The translations under genes were made by a program, and so were the position numbers. A stretch of DNA of 64,000 nucleotides from Oscillospiraceae bacterium (lineage in GTDB: Bacteria; Bacillota; Clostridia; Oscillospirales; Acutalibacteraceae). The notes below the pieces were generated by a model. It was not told the origin of the DNA, did not search any database, and worked only from the letters and a program-made list of their open reading frames with translations. Shown here one piece after another: positions 38,822 to 47,342 of the stretch. The stretch lies in the NCBI GenBank assembly GCA_015066045.1, contig SVPD01000003.1, forward strand, positions 1-64,000, given 5' to 3'. Position 1 is the stretch's first letter, and every line of letters begins with the position of its first letter.

Positions 38822-40102
38822 TTACTCTCCTCGTCCCTTTTCGGCAGCTATCTTGGGCCTGTCCTCCTTAGGTCTGATGTCGCCTGCCTTGGTAAGAGCG
38901 ATTTTGGTCATAAGAGGTCCGAAAAGCTCATAAACGAGAACACCGAAAAGCACAATGTTTCTGATTATCACGCCTGTTTCCCCTAATTCGAGAGCGCTGA
39001 CGGACATACCGAGAGCCACGCCCGCCTGAGGAAGAAGGGTGATGCCGAGATACTTTCTGATGTTGGGCTCACATTTTGCGATGTCGGCACCTATTCTGGC
39101 ACCGAACCATTTACCGAAGGAGCGTACGATGATATAAACGATACCGATGCCCACCACGGAAAGCTCGCTGAACACGGAAAACTCCAGCTCTGAGCCGCTC
39201 AGAACGAAAAACAGGATAAAGAGAGGCGCAGTCCAGCGGTCGGTCTTTTCCATAAGGTTAGCCGAAAAGTCGCATACATTACAGAAAACCGTACCCAGCA
39301 TCATACACACGAGAAGCGGGCTGAAGCCGAGCTCCACGGATCCGAGGTGAATTTTAAGCTTGGCCAGTGCCACTGCCATAAAAATAGCCGTAACCACTAT
39401 AGCCTGCCTCTTCGAGCGTGAGAAGAAATACTTCTCTGCCCATGCCAGAAGATAGCCTAAAATTGCGCCTAAAATCAGTGAGAACACTATCTCCACCACA
39501 GGGTCCACCAGCACGGAGTAAATGTTGAATTCACCGCTTACGAGTGTCTTTGCCAAACCGAAGGATACGGCAAAAATGATGAGACCTACCGCATCATCCA
39601 GAGCAACGATGGGAAGCAGAAGGTTTGTAAGCTTACCCTTCGCCTTATACTGTCTTACGACCATCAGCGTAGCTGCCGGAGCCGTAGCCGAGGCGATGGC
39701 ACCGAGGATGATGGCAGAGGAAAGAGGAAGCTTATCCTCGCCTAAAATAAAATGAAGTCCTATGAGAGAGGCATCCACTATAGCAGTGGTGAGCACGGCC
39801 TGCAAAATGCCGATTACGGTGGCGGCCTTACCTGTCTTTTTCAGCTGCTCGATACGGAATTCGTCACCGATAGCGAAGGCGATAAAGCCTAAAGCCACAT
39901 CGTTTATGATGCTCATATCCCCCACCTGCTCGGTGGTTACGAAGCCGAAGCCGTCGATGCCGAGTCTGCCCAGACAGTAGGGACCGATAAGTATGCCTGC
40001 CACAAGATAGCCCGTAACTGCGGGAAGTCTGAGAGGCTTTACCACTCTGGACATAAAAAGTCCTGCACTCAGAGCGATTGCGATTGATAAAAGAGTTTCC
40101 AT
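38822..40102 (-). CDS. Cation:proton antiporter (CPA2 family)
   Basis: The 426-residue protein is entirely membrane-spanning with about 12-13 segments. Its N-terminus (RLPAVTGYLVAGILIGP) and the DDAVGLIIFA segment with two adjacent acidic residues are typical of the Na+/H+ or K+/H+ exchanger family (KefB/NapA-like). It has no TrkA-N or TrkA-C domain, so any regulatory subunit must be elsewhere. The ion is not certain. AAGGAA precedes the ATG. It is divergent from the hydrogenase maturation operon. Confidence 0.9.
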   Translation of the reverse strand: METLLSIAIALSAGLFMSRVVKPLRLPAVTGYLVAGILIGPYCLGRLGIDGFGFVTTEQVGDMSIINDVALGFIAFAIGDEFRIEQLKKTGKAATVIGILQAVLTTAIVDASLIGLHFILGEDKLPLSSAIILGAIASATAPAATLMVVRQYKAKGKLTNLLLPIVALDDAVGLIIFAVSFGLAKTLVSGEFNIYSVLVDPVVEIVFSLILGAILGYLLAWAEKYFFSRSKRQAIVVTAIFMAVALAKLKIHLGSVELGFSPLLVCMMLGTVFCNVCDFSANLMEKTDRWTAPLFILFFVLSGSELEFSVFSELSVVGIGIVYIIVRSFGKWFGARIGADIAKCEPNIRKYLGITLLPQAGVALGMSVSALELGETGVIIRNIVLFGVLVYELFGPLMTKIALTKAGDIRPKEDRPKIAAEKGRGE

Positions 40103-40138
40103 TTTTATTCCTTCTTTTTTTTAAAAATCCAAGGATAG

Positions 40139-40167
40139 ATTATAGCCCTTGCACCCGTTAAAGTCAA
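40139..40167 (-). promoter_or_regulatory. Promoter of the antiporter gene
   Basis: Minus strand TTGACT (40162-40167) and TATAAT (40139-40144), 17 bases apart. Confidence 0.65.
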
Positions 40168-40246
40168 TGATTATATTGACGAAAAAAATCACCTTTTCGG
40201 GGCTGAATTTATTGATTATTTTTTATGCCGAGGAATAAATCGGGTG

Positions 40247-40275
40247 TTGATTTTACGATGAAAATATAGTATAAT
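40247..40275 (+). promoter_or_regulatory. Promoter of the hydrogenase maturation operon
   Basis: TTGATT (40247-40252) and TATAAT (40270-40275) with a 17-base spacer. Transcription would start near 40282, leaving a leader of about 220 bases before the first gene. Confidence 0.65.
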
Positions 40276-40327
40276 GTATGTGACCTGACATAAAGACGGT
40301 TTTTACCCTCTGAGGATAAGGCAGCAG

Positions 40328-40363
40328 ATAATTCGCAATACTCACTTCACGGTGCGCAATCGC
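40328..40363. repeat. Degenerate heptad array in the hydrogenase-operon leader
   Basis: Read on the minus strand, 7-bp units GCGATTG, CGCACCG, TGAAGTG, AGTATTG, CGAATTA follow the pattern of arrays D and E with more mismatches. No partner array is found nearby, so it may be the remnant of an excised or decayed element. Confidence 0.35.
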
Positions 40364-40416
40364 CCCAAAAAGCGAAAGCCCACCCTGTCAAGGTGCATAA
40401 ATAAGCTCCCGTTTTT

Positions 40417-40488
40417 TCCGTGATTTGCGAATACGGACATTTATGCTTTGTTGCCGTAGTCCTTAAAGGGCTGCGGTATTTTATTTTT
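40417..40488 (+). promoter_or_regulatory. Candidate transcription attenuator before the hydrogenase maturation genes
   Basis: CCGTAGTCC (40454-40462) pairs fully (with G-T pairs) with GGGCTGCGG (40468-40476) and is followed by TATTTTATTTTT: an intrinsic terminator 14 bases before the first start codon. Upstream, TCCGT (40417-40421) can pair with ACGGA (40433-40437). Alternatively TACGG (40432-40436) can pair with CCGTA (40454-40458), which would break the terminator. Three mutually exclusive pairings suggest a riboswitch or protein-controlled attenuator. I do not recognise a known class. Confidence 0.55.
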
Positions 40489-40501
40489 AACGGAGGTACC
40501 T

Positions 40502-40759
40502 ATGGAAACAAGAGTAGCAGTTATGAGCATCATCGTGGAAAAGAGCGAAACAGTGGAAAAGCTGAACTCACTTCTTCATTCCTACGGTGAATACATCATC
40601 GGCAGAATGGGCATTCCCTACAGACAGAAAAACATAAATATAATAAGCATAGCCATTGATGCGCCCCAGAACACCGTTTCAGCCCTTTCGGGACAGATAG
40701 GCAGGCTGGACGGCATCAGCGTCAAAACGGCCTATTCGGGTGTGATTTCAGATGAATAA
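40502..40759 (+). CDS. TM1266-type iron-only hydrogenase system regulator
   Basis: The 85-residue protein is a small ACT-like fold of the TM1266 family (VAVMSIIVE at the start, GEYIIGRMGIPY, and NIISIAIDAP in the middle). The family is found with [FeFe]-hydrogenase maturation genes and is assumed to be regulatory or nucleotide/ligand-sensing, without proven mechanism. GGAGG lies close to the ATG. Its last 8 bases overlap the hydE start, so they are translationally coupled. Confidence 0.92.
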   Translation: METRVAVMSIIVEKSETVEKLNSLLHSYGEYIIGRMGIPYRQKNINIISIAIDAPQNTVSALSGQIGRLDGISVKTAYSGVISDE

Positions 40760-41807
40760 GCGAACGGATTATCTGGTCAGCAAACTCATCTCCTCTCATT
40801 CTCTCACCGCAGACGAATACAGAGAGCTTATAGAGCAGCGTGACGGTGAAAGCACCCTCAGACTGCAGCAGGAGGCGGTCAGACTCAGAAAGCAGATCTA
40901 CGGTGACAAGGTCTTTATCCGAGGCCTTATCGAGGTCAGCAACATCTGTAAAAACGACTGCTACTACTGCGGCATCAGAAAAAGCAACAGACTGTGCGAG
41001 CGCTACCGTCTGAGCAAAGAGGAAATCCTTTCCTGCTGCAGAGACGGCTACGACTTAGGCTTCCGCACCTTCGTTATGCAGGGCGGTGAGGACGGTGCCT
41101 TCAGCGATGCTTTTTTATGCGATGTGATAAGAGAAATAAAGGAGCTTTATCCCGACTGTGCGGTTACTCTCTCTCTGGGCGAAAGAAGCCGTGAGTCATA
41201 TAAAAGGCTTTATGAGGCGGGAGCAGACCGCTATTTGCTCCGCCACGAAACGGCAGACGAAAAGCATTACTCTATGCTCCATCCGGAAAATCTCACCCTC
41301 GCAAGCCGTATGGAATGTCTCCGTGCGCTGAAGGAAACAGGCTTCCAGACAGGCTGCGGCTTTATGGTCGGCTCACCCTACCAGACTGCTGAGCATCTGG
41401 CCAAGGATCTCAAATTCATCGGTGATTTCCGCCCCGATATGGTAGGCATAGGCCCCTTTATCCCCCATAAGGACACACCCTTCGCTGACCATCCCGCAGG
41501 AAGTGCGGAGCTGACCTGCTTTCTGCTTTCGGTGATAAGGATTATCCATCCGCCCGTGCTTCTGCCCGCCACCACGGCTCTCGGCACTCTTGAGGACGGC
41601 GGCAGAGAAAGGGGTATTCTCCACGGCGCAAACGTAATTATGCCGAACCTGTCCCCCACCGATGTGAGAGATAAATATATGCTCTATAACAATAAGCTTT
41701 CCACCGGTGCCGAATCGGCTCAGAAGCTCCACGAGCTTAAGGAAAAAATCAGCTCTGTCGGCTACAGAATAGTATGCGACAGAGGCGACTTTATAAATGC
41801 AGAATAA
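40752..41807 (+). CDS. hydE: [FeFe] hydrogenase H-cluster radical SAM maturase HydE
   Basis: HydE acts in synthesis of the H-cluster 2Fe subcluster (processing the Fe(CO)2(CN)cysteine synthon). The 351-residue protein has the radical SAM motif CxxxCxxC at C66, C70 and C73 (ICKNDCYYCG) and the family MQGGEDG segment. It contains the BATS-type C-terminal region with LPATTALGTL. Start overlaps the preceding gene. hydG follows after 31 bases. Confidence 0.96.
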   Translation: MNKRTDYLVSKLISSHSLTADEYRELIEQRDGESTLRLQQEAVRLRKQIYGDKVFIRGLIEVSNICKNDCYYCGIRKSNRLCERYRLSKEEILSCCRDGYDLGFRTFVMQGGEDGAFSDAFLCDVIREIKELYPDCAVTLSLGERSRESYKRLYEAGADRYLLRHETADEKHYSMLHPENLTLASRMECLRALKETGFQTGCGFMVGSPYQTAEHLAKDLKFIGDFRPDMVGIGPFIPHKDTPFADHPAGSAELTCFLLSVIRIIHPPVLLPATTALGTLEDGGRERGILHGANVIMPNLSPTDVRDKYMLYNNKLSTGAESAQKLHELKEKISSVGYRIVCDRGDFINAE

Positions 41808-41838
41808 CAAACTCTGAAATACAGAAAGGATGTACGAT

Positions 41839-43287
41839 ATGGCAATCTATAACCCCAAATCACTTAAGGCAGAGGAATTTATCAATGACGGTGAAATCCG
41901 TGCCACTCTCGAATACGCAGAGGCTAATAAAAATAACCGTGAGCTTATACTGAGCATCATCGAAAAGGCCCGTCCCCGAAAAACAGAGACAGGCACCGTC
42001 TGCGCAGGTCTCACTCACCGTGAGGCAAGTGTGCTTTTAGCCTGCGAGGACGAGGAGCTTATCGAAAAAATCTATGAGGTGGCTGAGGAAATCAAGCTCG
42101 CCTTTTACGGAAACAGAATAGTTATCTTCGCACCCCTCTATCTTTCAAACTACTGTGTAAACGGCTGCGTTTACTGCCCCTATCACATAAAGAACAAAAA
42201 CATCGCCCGTAAAAAGCTCACTCAGGAGGAGGTAAGGGCGGAGGTTATCGCTCTGCAGGATATGGGACACAAAAGACTGGCTATAGAGGCCGGCGAGGAC
42301 CCGAAGAATAACCCCATCGAGTATATTCTCGAATGCATCAGAACCATCTACAGTGTTCACCATAAAAACGGTGATATCCGCCGTGTAAACGTAAACATCG
42401 CCGCCACCACTGTAGAAAACTACCGTAAGCTGAAGGAGGCGGGCATCGGCACCTACATTCTTTTCCAGGAAACCTACCATAAGGAAAGCTATCTCCGTCT
42501 TCATCCCACAGGCCCCAAGCACGACTACGACTACCACACCGAGGCTATGGACAGAGCCATGGAGGGCGGCATAGACGATGTGGGACTCGGTGTGCTTTTC
42601 GGTCTGGAAATGTATAAATACGAGTTCGCAGGTCTCATTATGCACGCTGAGCATCTGGAGGCAGTTCACGGCGTAGGTCCTCACACCATCAGCGTTCCCC
42701 GTATAAAAAAGGCTGACGACATCGATCCCGATGCCTTTGATAACTCCATCTCCGACGATATCTTCGCCAAAATCACCGCCTGCATACGTCTGGCAGTGCC
42801 CTACACGGGTATGATTATCTCCACCCGTGAAACCGAAGAAACCAGAACCAAGCTTCTGCGTTTAGGCATTTCTCAGGTAAGCGGCGGCTCGAGAACCTCC
42901 GTCGGCGGCTATACCGAGCAGGAAAGACCTCACGACACCGAGCAGTTCGACGTTTCCGACCAGAGAACCCTCGACGAGGTGGTGGCTTGGCTGATGGAAA
43001 ACGGCCACATTCCCTCCTTCTGCACCGCCTGCTACCGTGAGGGCAGAACAGGTGACCGCTTTATGTCTCTGTGTAAAAACGGACAGATTATAAACTGCTG
43101 TCACCCCAATGCCCTTATGACTCTTACGGAATATCTCGTGGACTATGCCGGTGAGAGAACCAAGGAAATAGGCTTTAAGATGATAGACGAGGAAATCGAA
43201 AAGGTTACCAAGGAGAAGGTAAAGGCCATCGCCAAGCAGAACATCGAGGACATCAAAAATTCCAACAGAAGAGACTTCCGTTTCTGA
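41839..43287 (+). CDS. hydG: [FeFe] hydrogenase H-cluster radical SAM maturase HydG
   Basis: HydG is a tyrosine lyase that makes the CO and CN ligands of the H-cluster. The 482-residue protein has the radical SAM cysteines C106, C110 and C113 (YCVNGCVYC), the AIEAGEDP segment, and the C-terminal CX2CX22C motif that binds the second iron-sulfur cluster (FCTAC ... INCCHPNA), exactly spaced. I choose the ATG at 41839, which has GAAAGG 9 bases upstream, over an ATG three codons earlier that touches the Shine-Dalgarno. Confidence 0.97.
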   Translation: MAIYNPKSLKAEEFINDGEIRATLEYAEANKNNRELILSIIEKARPRKTETGTVCAGLTHREASVLLACEDEELIEKIYEVAEEIKLAFYGNRIVIFAPLYLSNYCVNGCVYCPYHIKNKNIARKKLTQEEVRAEVIALQDMGHKRLAIEAGEDPKNNPIEYILECIRTIYSVHHKNGDIRRVNVNIAATTVENYRKLKEAGIGTYILFQETYHKESYLRLHPTGPKHDYDYHTEAMDRAMEGGIDDVGLGVLFGLEMYKYEFAGLIMHAEHLEAVHGVGPHTISVPRIKKADDIDPDAFDNSISDDIFAKITACIRLAVPYTGMIISTRETEETRTKLLRLGISQVSGGSRTSVGGYTEQERPHDTEQFDVSDQRTLDEVVAWLMENGHIPSFCTACYREGRTGDRFMSLCKNGQIINCCHPNALMTLTEYLVDYAGERTKEIGFKMIDEEIEKVTKEKVKAIAKQNIEDIKNSNRRDFRF

Positions 43288-43302
43288 GGAAAGGAGCAGA
43301 TT

Positions 43303-44493
43303 ATGAGCCTTAATAACGTTCCCTCCTCCGAAAGAGTCCATATCGGCTTTTTCGGTCTGCGTAATGCGGGCAAATCCAGCCTTGTCAATGCGGTAACGGG
43401 ACAGAAGCTCGCCGTGGTTTCCGACATAAAGGGCACCACCACCGATCCCGTGCAGAAGGCTATGGAGCTTTTACCCGTAGGCCCCGTGGTTATCATCGAC
43501 ACCCCCGGCATCGACGACGAGGGCACTCTCGGTGAAATGCGTGTGCAAAAGGCCAGAGAGGTCCTTTATAAGACCGATTTAGCCGTTCTCGTGCACGATG
43601 CGGCAGAAACACTGACCGAGGCGGAAAAGGAGCTTATAGGCCTTTTTAAAGAAAAAAAGCTCCCCTTTATCCTCGCTCATAATAAGTGCGACACCGTAAA
43701 GACTGTCCCCGAAGGCAGCGGAAACGAGATTTATGTAAGCGCTCTCACCGGCGAGGGCATCCACGCTCTGAAGGAGCTAATCTCGAAAACCGCAAGGACT
43801 GCCGGAAGTGAAAGGGTTATCGTCAGCGACCTGATAAGCGAGGGTGACACGGTGCTTTTAGTCATCCCCATCGACAAGGCCGCACCCAAGGGCAGGCTTA
43901 TTCTGCCTCAGCAGATGACACTCCGTGACATTCTCGACAAGGGTGCAATCCCCCTGTGCTGCAGAGACAGTGAGCTGAATGCCGCTTTAAATAAGCTTAA
44001 GGAGCCGCCCGCTCTCGTTATCACCGATTCACAGGTTTTCGGCAGGGTTTCAAAGGCCTTGCCCGAAAGCATTCCCCTCACCTCCTTTTCCATTCTTATG
44101 GCAAGATACAAGGGTGACCTGCCCTCTCTCTTAAAGGGAGCAGATGCACTTTCCGGATTAAAGGACGGTGACAGGGTGCTTATCAGCGAGGGCTGCACCC
44201 ACCACAGACAGTGCAACGACATCGGCACAGTGAAAATGCCGAAATGGATTGAAGATTATTCAGGTGCCAAGCCTGACTTTTCCTTCACAAGCGGCGGCGA
44301 ATTTCCCGAGGATTTATCACCCTATAAGCTGGTGGTTCACTGCGGCGGATGTATGCTCAATGAAAAGGAAATGCAGTCAAGGCTTGAAAGGTGCGAAAAG
44401 CAGAATGTGCCCATCGTTAATTACGGTATGGCCATAGCGAAAATGAACGGGATTCTGGAGAGAAGTGTCTCTGTTTTCAGACAGGCATTCTGA
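43303..44493 (+). CDS. hydF: [FeFe] hydrogenase H-cluster maturation GTPase HydF
   Basis: HydF is the scaffold that assembles and delivers the 2Fe subcluster to apo-hydrogenase. The 396-residue protein has a GTPase domain with Walker A GLRNAGKSS, DTPGIDDEG and NKCD, a dimerisation domain, and the C-terminal iron-sulfur motif CxH...HCxxC (CTHH and HCGGC). AAAGGAG precedes the ATG. It is the last gene of the operon; no hydrogenase structural gene occurs in the window. Confidence 0.97.
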   Translation: MSLNNVPSSERVHIGFFGLRNAGKSSLVNAVTGQKLAVVSDIKGTTTDPVQKAMELLPVGPVVIIDTPGIDDEGTLGEMRVQKAREVLYKTDLAVLVHDAAETLTEAEKELIGLFKEKKLPFILAHNKCDTVKTVPEGSGNEIYVSALTGEGIHALKELISKTARTAGSERVIVSDLISEGDTVLLVIPIDKAAPKGRLILPQQMTLRDILDKGAIPLCCRDSELNAALNKLKEPPALVITDSQVFGRVSKALPESIPLTSFSILMARYKGDLPSLLKGADALSGLKDGDRVLISEGCTHHRQCNDIGTVKMPKWIEDYSGAKPDFSFTSGGEFPEDLSPYKLVVHCGGCMLNEKEMQSRLERCEKQNVPIVNYGMAIAKMNGILERSVSVFRQAF

Positions 44494-44504
44494 GAGCTTG
44501 CTCT

Positions 44505-44580
44505 ATTGTGCTTGTATTTGTATATTTATTTGTATATTGTTTTTTATTTGTTTTTTGTTTTTGATTTTTATTTTATTTAC
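44505..44580. other. T-rich low-complexity stretch after hydF
   Basis: About 75 bases consist almost only of T with TTTG and TATTTG units on the plus strand. A short frame through it (44465-44656) is an artefact of low complexity. No hairpin precedes it, so it is not a standard terminator. Confidence 0.4.
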
Positions 44581-44663
44581 TTACAGATGTAACAATTCTT
44601 ACATTTGGATGCAAATGCATAAAACAGACTGTGAAAAAAGAGAGTTTTCCGCTTAAATACGCA

Positions 44664-44698
44664 TAAAAAAAGAGGTCGCTCACTGCGACCTCTTTAAA
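44664..44698. terminator. Bidirectional terminator between hydF and gapA
   Basis: AGAGGTCGC pairs with GCGACCTCT; seven T's follow on the minus strand for gapA, and TTTAAAGTTT follows on the plus side for the hydrogenase operon. Confidence 0.8.
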
Positions 44699-44711
44699 GT
44701 TTACCTTTAAC

Positions 44712-45725
44712 TTATGCAAGCTCTGCGAAGTACTTGATAGTACGAACCATCTGGCTTGTGTAGGAGTTTTCGTTGTCGTACCAAGCAACAACCTGTACCT
44801 GATAAAGACCGTCTTCGATCTTTGTAACCATGGTCTGAGTAGCATCGAAGAGTGAGCCGTATCTGATACCAACGATATCGGAGGATACGAGTTCTTCTTC
44901 TGTGTAACCGAAGGAATCGGAAGAAGCAGCCTTCATAGCAGCGTTGATGCCTTCCTTAGTTACGTCGTCACCCTTAACTACTGCAACAAGGATAGTGGTA
45001 GAGCCTGTGGGAGTGGGAACTCTCTGAGCAGAACCGATAAGCTTGCCGTTAAGCTCGGGGATAACGAGGCCGATAGCCTTAGCAGCACCGGTGGAGTTGG
45101 GAACGATGTTAGCAGCTGCAGCACGTGCTCTTCTGAGGTCACCCTTTCTGTGAGGACCGTCGAGAACCATCTGATCGCCTGTGTAAGCGTGAACAGTGGT
45201 CATGATACCGCTCTGGATAGCAGCGTAATCGTTGAGAGCCTTAGCCATGGGAGCAAGGCAGTTTGTGGTGCAGGAAGCAGCGGAGATGATAACATCATCA
45301 GCTGTAAGAGTCTTTTCGTTAACGCTGTAAACGATAGTCTTAAGGTCATTGCCTGCGGGAGCAGAGATAACTACCTTCTTAGCACCTGCATTGATGTGAG
45401 CCATTGACTTGTCCTTTGAGCAGTAGAAGCCTGTGCACTCGAGAACTACGTCTACACCAAGCTCGCCCCAGGGGCAATCGTTAGCGTCCTTGCAAGCATA
45501 GATTTTGATTTCTTTGCCGTCAACTGTGATAGAATCCTCGGAAGCTTCTACAGTGTGACCGTCATATCTGCCCTGAGCAGTGTCGTACTTGAGAAGGTGA
45601 GCAAGCATTTTGGGGCTTGTAAGGTCGTTGATAGCAACAACTTCATAACCTTCTGCACCGAACATCTGACGGAATGCAAGACGACCGATACGACCGAAAC
45701 CGTTAATAGCAACTTTTACTGACAT
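44712..45725 (-). CDS. gap: Glyceraldehyde-3-phosphate dehydrogenase, type I
   Basis: The glycolytic enzyme is 337 residues long. It has the NAD-binding start [11 protein letters not shown], the catalytic cysteine motif [12 protein letters not shown], the HAYTGDQ motif, the substrate-binding [20 protein letters not shown] and the C-terminal [21 protein letters not shown] is 8 bases before the ATG at 45725; five extra in-frame residues upstream overlap it and are rejected. It is a single-gene unit; the promoter is probably TTGAAA/TAATAT at about 45780-45810. Confidence 0.97.
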   Translation of the reverse strand: MSVKVAINGFGRIGRLAFRQMFGAEGYEVVAINDLTSPKMLAHLLKYDTAQGRYDGHTVEASEDSITVDGKEIKIYACKDANDCPWGELGVDVVLECTGFYCSKDKSMAHINAGAKKVVISAPAGNDLKTIVYSVNEKTLTADDVIISAASCTTNCLAPMAKALNDYAAIQSGIMTTVHAYTGDQMVLDGPHRKGDLRRARAAAANIVPNSTGAAKAIGLVIPELNGKLIGSAQRVPTPTGSTTILVAVVKGDDVTKEGINAAMKAASSDSFGYTEEELVSSDIVGIRYGSLFDATQTMVTKIEDGLYQVQVVAWYDNENSYTSQMVRTIKYFAELA

Positions 45726-45887
45726 AATAAATACCTCCAATGTTTCATTGAATAATATAATTTTACCTTTAATATATTAACCGATTTATCAATATTTTTC
45801 AACCTTTTTTCGAAAGATTTTTACGGCGGGGCAAAGTTTTGCTATTCTTAACAAAATCTTACAGAACGAAGGCTGAAATGGTGTTAA

Positions 45888-47285
45888 TTATTTCTTGTTT
45901 ACGAAGGCTTTGAAATCTGTTTTTTCTACCTTTTCGCCCTTTTCGGCTCTCGCCTTATCCAGCGCACCCTTATAGGGCATAAGCATACCCTCGGTCATAG
46001 CGCCTCCCATTTTGCCCTTGAGCTTGGAAGAGGTCATAAGAGAGCCTACGAGATACATAGCGATAACTCTGCCCATTTTCTTCTGGGGGAAGTCGTACTG
46101 ACCGTGTGCTTTGTAAAATTTATGGTCGGCCTTCATCAGTCCCTGCATCTGGAAAATGAGGTCACGGAAAATCTTCATACCGCCCACACCGTAAAAATTA
46201 GCGGGCTGAGTGTGACCGTTTCTCAGAGCATAAATAAGCGTATCCGCCATCTGATCGATAGCCTTGTCCGGATTTACCTCGTCTGTGGCTACGCCGCAAA
46301 GGAAGTTACCGCCCACCTCGCTTCTGCCCTCCAGAATCATACGGAGATTTGCTTCACGGCTGTACTCGCCGCTGACAAGATAGCCGATGGGCATACCCAT
46401 GGTAACGGTACGGTGTCCGTTACAGAACTGTCTGTCGTCGTACATTTTGAATCTTGCACCCATAGAGTGGTCCTTGATTTTAAAGGCATAGACGATAGCG
46501 GTGGAGGACTGGATTTCATTTCGAAGATAATCGTCGAAGCCGTCCTTGTATACGCACTTACCGCTGACGGCACAGTTAAAGCAGCCGAGGCAGCCGCCCT
46601 TAAAGGGATATTCGGCTATATTGATGACCTTGCTCTTCATCGTCAGAGAATTTCTGAAGCGTTCAATCATTGCGATAAGCTGCTTATCATCATCGGCAAA
46701 GTCGGCTACGATGGCGATTTCACCCTCGTCAGTCTTTTCTCTGTTTTCTCCGAGGGTTACCTTCACGGGCTTTTTTGCCCTTTCTTTTTTTACGGGAAGC
46801 TCGTAATAATCATTGTCATAGCAATTCAGCAGATATCTGAAAAATGCCACCAGCTCCCTCTGACCTTTCTCTGCGGTAAGGTCATCCATATCCGCAGAAA
46901 GCCCCTTTACATACTTCATCTCCATATCCATACAGTTTTCCCCGATATAGTTATGGGCAGTGATGTCGTAAAAATGCTTCGAGGTGCTTATCTGGGAAGC
47001 GAACTTATCCTTTACGTTTACCTTATGCTCCTTCATAAGCTCGATGAAGCGATGAAGCTGACAGGGAGCGATGAAGGTGTAAACGGGATAGGAGAAGATG
47101 ATGATGTCTGCACTCTCCAGCTTTTCGGCAGCCTCGGAAAAGTCCTTCTCTAACTTTTTTATCTGCTGACCGGCGTGGATTACATCGAAATCTATCCATG
47201 GAAATTTGATTTTAAGATATTCGGAAGACTGTAAGGTTACACTGTATTTACCCTTGGGGCTTCCGTTGACTACTAAAATCTTCAT
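45888..47285 (-). CDS. Two-domain flavodoxin-fold (FMN reductase-like) protein
   Basis: The 465-residue protein contains two copies of a flavodoxin/NADPH-dependent FMN reductase-like fold. The first starts at residue 1 with ILVVNGSPKGKYS and has the FSYPVYTF loop. The second, about 200-330, has a GGCLGCFNCAVSGKC cysteine cluster (C-x2-C-x2-C-x5-C) and TVTMGMPIGYL. The C-terminal 130 residues are helical and basic. The Cys cluster recalls iron-sulfur flavoproteins. It follows an MFS gene by 57 bases and is probably cotranscribed, suggesting redox modification of a transported compound; the substrate is unknown. Confidence 0.8.
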   Translation of the reverse strand: MKILVVNGSPKGKYSVTLQSSEYLKIKFPWIDFDVIHAGQQIKKLEKDFSEAAEKLESADIIIFSYPVYTFIAPCQLHRFIELMKEHKVNVKDKFASQISTSKHFYDITAHNYIGENCMDMEMKYVKGLSADMDDLTAEKGQRELVAFFRYLLNCYDNDYYELPVKKERAKKPVKVTLGENREKTDEGEIAIVADFADDDKQLIAMIERFRNSLTMKSKVINIAEYPFKGGCLGCFNCAVSGKCVYKDGFDDYLRNEIQSSTAIVYAFKIKDHSMGARFKMYDDRQFCNGHRTVTMGMPIGYLVSGEYSREANLRMILEGRSEVGGNFLCGVATDEVNPDKAIDQMADTLIYALRNGHTQPANFYGVGGMKIFRDLIFQMQGLMKADHKFYKAHGQYDFPQKKMGRVIAMYLVGSLMTSSKLKGKMGGAMTEGMLMPYKGALDKARAEKGEKVEKTDFKAFVNKK

Positions 47286-47342
47286 TTTTAACCGTCCTTT
47301 TTCTTTTTTGCTTAATCAATAGGTCTGTGCCGATATCTGTTT

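Noticed and set aside
44465..44656. 63-codon plus-strand frame with long hydrophobic runs
   Set aside because: It is produced by the T-rich stretch (TTT, TTA, ATT codons), overlaps the hydF 3' end and has no ribosome-binding site.
46104..47153. A 349-codon plus-strand open frame
   Set aside because: Antisense shadow of the double-flavodoxin gene, with no ribosome-binding site and no recognisable motif.
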